A DNA stretch of 9,107 nucleotides, from contig CAMWQY010000092.1 of the NCBI GenBank assembly GCA_947176355.1, positions 1 to 9,107 on the forward strand, given 5' to 3'. Below are positions 6,023-9,107 of the stretch, one piece after another. The notes beneath the pieces were generated by a model. That model was not told the origin of the DNA. It saw only the letters and a list, made by a program, of their open reading frames with translations, and did not search any database. Position 1 is the first letter of the stretch, and each line of letters opens with the position of its first letter. Source of the stretch: an uncultured Porphyromonadaceae bacterium. GTDB lineage: Bacteria; Bacteroidota; Bacteroidia; Bacteroidales; Muribaculaceae. The position numbers and the translations under genes were made by a program.

Positions 6023-7861
6023 ATGAGAACAAGATTCAATATCATTACACTCTTACTGACCATTATCGCCATCCCAACTTTTGCTCAAAGTTGGGAGGAG
6101 ATAAAGGGTTCAAATGCTTATTTGTGGGGAGAAGGGTGGGGAGTTTCTGTTGCAGAAGCAGATAATCAAGCATTGAATGACCTTATAAGTAAAATTTCCA
6201 TCCAAGTTTCTGGAAACGTTTCTCATAACGAAACAGAATCATTCACTGATGCTGGTGTAGAAATCAACAGCACTTTCAGTTCAATTGTCAATACCTACTC
6301 ATCTGCAACTCTCACAAATACTGAAAAAGTTATTCTCGAAAACGAGCCGGACGCACATGTGGGAAGATGGATAAAACGTTCTGATATTGACAAGATTTTT
6401 GAGAGCCGTAAGCATAAAATATCCGATTACATTTCTTCTGCCCTTAAAGCGGAAAACCAAGGCAAGATTGATGTTGCACTGAAAGATTTATATTGGGCGT
6501 TGGCTCTCACAAAAACGTTGCAAGATCCTAATGAGTATAAATATGTAAATGAAGATGATGAATCATTCCTTGCTGTTACGTGGATTCCTCATCACATCAA
6601 TGAGATTTTTGATAATCTTAAAATTGATGTTCTGAAACGTACTGGCGATGACCTTGAACTTCGCATAACGTATCAAGACAAACCGGTCAATTCGATTGAC
6701 TATACTTATTTTGATGGTCGCGATTGGAGCAACATATATTCAGCAAAGGATGGCGTAGGTTTGCTTGAACTTGCTCCGGGCTGCCAAAATTCATACTATC
6801 AACTAAAATTCGAGTATGAATATCGTGGCGAAGCTCACATAGATCGAGAGGTGGAGAGTGTGCTTAACTCATTAAGCGGTATTCCTATGCGTAATGCATA
6901 CAAGTCTATCAAATCGGATGCTGTCGCTCATGTCGAGAAACCCAAGAAGAATGAATCTTCAGTATCCAATTCTTTTGCATCTATTTCTCCTGCTATCTAC
7001 GAAATGCCTGCCGAGCTAAATGACAATGTGAAGTATCAGCAAGTTCTAAACAATCTCGCCTCTGCTATCGTCAATAAGCGATATGACGATTTGAATGGGA
7101 TGTTTACTATCGATGCAAAAGATATTTACGATCGTCTTATAAAATATGGAAGAGCAAAAATTGTAGGCTCTCCAACCTATTCCTTCTATCAATATGGAGA
7201 TAATGTCATTGCACGTGGCTTACAAATGTCATTCTCATTCAAATCAGGAATGAGAAAATCTTTTGTTGAAGAAGTCATATTTTCTTTTAATGGCGATGGC
7301 AAGATAAATAATATATCCTTCGGACTAGGGAAAACTGCCGAAGCTGACATTTTGGGTAAAGGTGTTTGGAATGAAAATGCCCGTTTTGCCATTATGAACT
7401 TCCTTGAAAATTATCAGACTGCCTATGCGCTGAAACGACTTGATTACATCTCATCGATTTTCGACGATGATGCGGTTATCATCACGGGTACCGTTACTCA
7501 TGTTCCTGCAAGGAAAATCGAGGCAGATGATATGCAAGGAATAGTCTTTGATCATGATATTATTAAATATAATCGTCATACAAAGGATACTTATCTTAAG
7601 CACCTTAAGAATAGTTTTGCAAGTAAGGAATTCATCAACCTGCGTTTTGCAAGCAATGATGTGCGAAAACTCGGAAAAGGTGGAGAATTATACGCTATTC
7701 AAATCTCACAAGAATATTATTCGTCTAACTACGGAGATAAAGGGTATTTGTTTCTAATGGTTGACATAAACGACCCTGAGAAACCTATTATTAAAGTTCG
7801 CACTTGGCAACCCGAAAAAGATCCAAATTTTGGCATATACGGACCAGAACATTTCAAATAA
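6023..7861 (+). CDS. Secreted LPP20-like protein with tandem NTF2-like modules
   Basis: A 612-residue exported protein. The signal peptide (residues 1-21) ends PTFA before Gln 22. There is no lipobox cysteine, so despite resemblance to the LPP20 lipoprotein family it is probably soluble in the periplasm or secreted. Residues about 23-130 show the LPP20-type pattern: a Gly-rich start (GEGWGVSVAEADNQALNDL), then alternating beta-strands. A helical pair (133-170) follows, then a beta-rich region (about 195-290) and a polar linker with Lys and Ser near 300-320. Two helix-then-sheet modules resemble NTF2-like folds, at about 337-440 and 449-600. The second starts with WNENARFAIMNFLENYQTAY and ends with an RTWQP strand. 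I see no catalytic motif. It lies on the same strand downstream of the PEGA, BACON and fimbrillin-like genes, and a role as an assembly partner or chaperone is inference. The ATG at 6023 is chosen because the signal peptide begins there. Confidence 0.75.
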   Translation: MRTRFNIITLLLTIIAIPTFAQSWEEIKGSNAYLWGEGWGVSVAEADNQALNDLISKISIQVSGNVSHNETESFTDAGVEINSTFSSIVNTYSSATLTNTEKVILENEPDAHVGRWIKRSDIDKIFESRKHKISDYISSALKAENQGKIDVALKDLYWALALTKTLQDPNEYKYVNEDDESFLAVTWIPHHINEIFDNLKIDVLKRTGDDLELRITYQDKPVNSIDYTYFDGRDWSNIYSAKDGVGLLELAPGCQNSYYQLKFEYEYRGEAHIDREVESVLNSLSGIPMRNAYKSIKSDAVAHVEKPKKNESSVSNSFASISPAIYEMPAELNDNVKYQQVLNNLASAIVNKRYDDLNGMFTIDAKDIYDRLIKYGRAKIVGSPTYSFYQYGDNVIARGLQMSFSFKSGMRKSFVEEVIFSFNGDGKINNISFGLGKTAEADILGKGVWNENARFAIMNFLENYQTAYALKRLDYISSIFDDDAVIITGTVTHVPARKIEADDMQGIVFDHDIIKYNRHTKDTYLKHLKNSFASKEFINLRFASNDVRKLGKGGELYAIQISQEYYSSNYGDKGYLFLMVDINDPEKPIIKVRTWQPEKDPNFGIYGPEHFK

Positions 7862-7886
7862 AAAAAGATTCTGTGCATTCTAATTT

Positions 7887-8042
7887 TTATTTCATTGGTG
7901 TGCGCCATTCACAAATTTCCAGTGTTTTAATGATTTCCTCAAGAAAATCCAAATGGATTTTCGAAAACGTCAATGGAACGTGAGGTACTTGATTTTCTGT
8001 TTTGAGGTCGATGCGGTATTGTTTGCTTTTGGTTAGGTCGAT
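7887..8042 (-). pseudogene. Start-less C-terminal gene remnant
   Basis: On the minus strand an open frame of 51 codons runs from just inside an in-frame stop (8043-8045) to TAA at 7887-7889. The peptide looks protein-like, with the segment HLDFLEEIIKTLEICEWRT resembling an amphipathic helix ending in a conserved-looking tail. The only Met is the penultimate residue, so there is no usable start codon. The simplest reading is the 3' end of a decayed gene. The family is not recognised. Chance openness of a 150-base stretch is possible. Confidence 0.35.
7943..7962. repeat. Perfect 8-bp inverted repeat
   Basis: GAAAATCC (7943-7950) and GGATTTTC (7955-7962) are perfect reverse complements around AAAT. 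The element lies about 80 bases after the stop of the LPP20-like gene and inside the minus-strand remnant. It could be a weak terminator for the envelope operon, although no T-run follows on the plus strand, or a protein-binding palindrome. Confidence 0.4.
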
Positions 8043-8124
8043 TTATAAAAAGATTCCAGCCAGATCCAGTAAGACCTACGATGCCGGGCGGGTTCGCTCT
8101 ATCCATTATGAGGTATTAAGATAA
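8011..8124 (+). CDS. Possible 37-residue small protein
   Basis: ATG at 8011 begins a 37-codon frame ending at TAA 8122-8124, with GAGG at 8004-8007 as a close Shine-Dalgarno-like site. The peptide starts MRYCLLLVRSIYKK and ends RVRSIHYEVLR, and is strongly basic. It overlaps the minus-strand remnant by about 30 bases, so at most one of the two is real there. I cannot assign a family. A second frame of the same DNA (about 8046-8117) is also open, which weakens the case. Together with the remnant this is the content of the 322-base stretch 7862-8183. Confidence 0.2.
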   Translation: MRYCLLLVRSIYKKIPARSSKTYDAGRVRSIHYEVLR

Positions 8125-8152
8125 TTAACCTGCGATGACCAAATGTCTTGAA

Positions 8153-8168
8153 AAAATTATTAATTTTG
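8153..8168 (+). promoter_or_regulatory. Promoter -7 box with overlapping 7-1-7 palindrome (possible Fur-family operator)
   Basis: TAATTTTG (8161-8168) matches the Bacteroidetes -7 consensus TAnnTTTG and lies 15 bases before the ATG at 8184. No good -33 TTTG was found at the usual distance. AAAATTA (8153-8159), T (8160) and TAATTTT (8161-8167) form a perfect 7-1-7 inverted repeat, the same layout as known Fur and PerR boxes. A protein bound here would block the -7 box, so autoregulation by the downstream repressor is a reasonable inference. Confidence 0.45.
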
Positions 8169-8183
8169 CAGAAAAATATAAAT

Positions 8184-8600
8184 ATGACTCACGCAGATAT
8201 CGAGAAGATATTAGAGACAAATAGCATTAAACCTACTGCGAATAGGATACTTGTCTTGAAAGAATTGATGAGGAATGCTCATCCGGTAAACCTTGCGGAT
8301 CTGGAAATCGCTCTTGCCCCCATGGACAAAGGAAGTATCTTCCGGGTGCTACAGCTTTTTTCCGAGAAGGAGATGATCCATGTGATCGAAGACGGTAGCC
8401 GTTCTCTGAAATATGAAATATGCCATGCGGAGGATCATCACACGGCTGCAGACCAACATCCACATTTCTACTGTGAGAAATGCGGCGCATTATATTGCCT
8501 CGACACCATTTCTCTACCCGACATAACGCTCTCAGGAAACTTTCATATAAAATCAATCAACCTTATGATCAAGGGTATCTGTCCGAAATGTGGAGAATAA
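8184..8600 (+). CDS. Fur-family zinc-binding transcriptional repressor
   Basis: A 138-residue cytoplasmic DNA-binding protein of the Fur/Zur/PerR family. The N-terminal winged helix includes IKPTANRILVLKEL (15-28) and DKGSIFRVLQLFSEKEMIHVI (48-68), the usual family recognition-helix block. Metal-site residues follow: His85, His86, His92 and His94, then the structural zinc pairs C97-x-x-C100 and C133-x-x-C136 at the C-terminal CPKCGE. Which metal or signal it senses (iron, zinc or peroxide) cannot be decided here. The start at 8184 gives the normal family length. An upstream in-frame TTG at 8148 would place the -7 box inside the coding region. The palindrome at 8153-8167 suggests autoregulation. 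The stop is 67 bases from the convergent AraC gene. Confidence 0.92.
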   Translation: MTHADIEKILETNSIKPTANRILVLKELMRNAHPVNLADLEIALAPMDKGSIFRVLQLFSEKEMIHVIEDGSRSLKYEICHAEDHHTAADQHPHFYCEKCGALYCLDTISLPDITLSGNFHIKSINLMIKGICPKCGE

Positions 8601-8667
8601 ATGAAGTTTAGAAATCAGATTCAAGGATATGAAGCCTTCATGGCGACATGCAACATCAATTACAAAC

Positions 8668-9107
8668 CTACTTGTCTTTTAAACGTCTCTCGCAGTATTC
8701 AGAGGGGGTCTGTCCGGTCATTTTCTTGAAGGTGCGGGAGAAATGCTGAGGATAGTCGAAACCTAAGGAATAGGCTACCTCCGAGGAGTTCATGCCGGAT
8801 ACGAGTCTGTTCTTGGCAAGCTGAACGACGTATGACTTAATATAGTGGTTGGCTGTCTCTCCTGTAGTTTTCTTAATTACGTCGCTTAGATAGCTTGGCG
8901 ACATACACAGCTGCTCGGAACAGTATTGCACCGTGGGAACTCCATGCGCAAGCTGACGGTCTTTCTCAAAATATTCTTTCAGTAGTTTTTCGAATCTCGA
9001 CAAGATATCGTTGTTCTGAATGGTGCGCGTCTCAAACTGACGGTTGTAGAAACGCTGCGCGTATCTCAGCAGAAGATTGAGGAAACCGACTATTATACGA
9101 TTCTGCA
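8668..9107 (-). CDS. AraC-family transcriptional regulator (partial, 5' end outside window)
   Basis: The last 145 or so codons of an AraC-type activator, read leftward from the window edge to TAG at 8668-8670. The C-terminal domain has both helix-turn-helix units. The first is around VQYCSEQLCMSPSYLSDVIK. The second is SSEVAYSLGFDYPQHFSRTF, followed by KKMTGQTPSEY, a close match to the family signature. Residues ahead of it, including FLNLLLRYAQRFYNRQF, form the helical linker to an N-terminal sensor domain that is not in view. An internal TTG at 9003 is not the start, because the frame and homologous-looking sequence continue to the edge. Target genes are unknown. It is convergent with the Fur-family gene, and no strong terminator is visible in the 67 bases between them. 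Confidence 0.92.
   Translation of the reverse strand, partial: QNRIIVGFLNLLLRYAQRFYNRQFETRTIQNNDILSRFEKLLKEYFEKDRQLAHGVPTVQYCSEQLCMSPSYLSDVIKKTTGETANHYIKSYVVQLAKNRLVSGMNSSEVAYSLGFDYPQHFSRTFKKMTGQTPSEYCERRLKDK

Noticed and set aside
7856..7892. AAATAAAAA / TTTTTATTT stem after the LPP20-like gene as a terminator
   Set aside because: The stem is nine A-T pairs only, with a long loop, and overlaps the stop codon. It is too weak to call in A/T-rich DNA.
8085..8105. GGTTCG in a GC-rich stretch as a tRNA T-loop or attachment-site remnant
   Set aside because: The flanking bases cannot form the T-arm stem, and no other tRNA arms are present.
8148..8183. TTG at 8148 as start of the Fur-family gene
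   Set aside because: The extension adds 12 non-family residues and would cover the -7 box and palindrome. ATG 8184 gives the usual length.
8601..8731. Short frame starting right after the Fur-family stop (begins MKFRNQIQGYEAF)
   Set aside because: It runs antisense into the conserved end of the AraC gene and shows no family features.
1..9107. CRISPR array, reverse transcriptase, transposase, integrase, rRNA or tRNA
   Set aside because: No array of short direct repeats, no such protein motifs and no RNA gene signatures were found on either strand.

Overview
The window looks like a Bacteroidales genome (a Bacteroides, Phocaeicola or Parabacteroides type relative; the exact genus cannot be fixed from this sequence). 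The grounds are BACON and PEGA repeat proteins, a fimbrillin-like lipoprotein with an FGE/SUMF1-type C-terminal domain, lipoproteins with acidic residues right after the lipidated cysteine, ribosome sites that are A-rich rather than Shine-Dalgarno, a TAnnTTTG-type -7 box, and an AraC regulator typical of the group.

Region 1 (1-157) is non-coding or holds only the last codons of an upstream frame (stop at 88-90), with a hairpin at 69-92 and a weak terminator-like stem at 97-140.

Region 2 (203-7861) is a same-strand set of four envelope genes, probably one operon. It encodes a secreted protein with about five PEGA-type repeats followed by a C-terminal beta-barrel, a lipoprotein with seven BACON domains and a striking exact 21-residue C-terminal repeat, a fimbrillin-like lipoprotein ending in a degenerate FGE/C-type-lectin-like domain, and an LPP20-like secreted protein with two NTF2-like modules. 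The first three genes are separated by 2 and 17 bases. The fourth follows a 146-base gap holding a hairpin and a possible 20-codon basic peptide. All four products carry export signals, and both lipoproteins have an Asp-Asp pair near the mature N-terminus, as in surface-exported Bacteroidetes lipoproteins. I infer a cell-surface assembly: a barrel-anchored PEGA protein, two surface lipoproteins for binding or display, and a periplasmic helper. Its function is unknown to me.

Region 3 (7862-8183) is a 322-base junction with no confident gene. It holds a start-less minus-strand reading frame that looks like a gene remnant, an 8-bp inverted repeat, a possible 37-codon ORF, and a perfect 7-1-7 palindrome over the -7 box of the next gene.

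Region 4 (8184-9107) holds a Fur-family zinc-binding repressor and, convergently, the C-terminal part of an AraC-family regulator that runs off the window end. These look like ordinary chromosomal genes flanking the accessory envelope locus.
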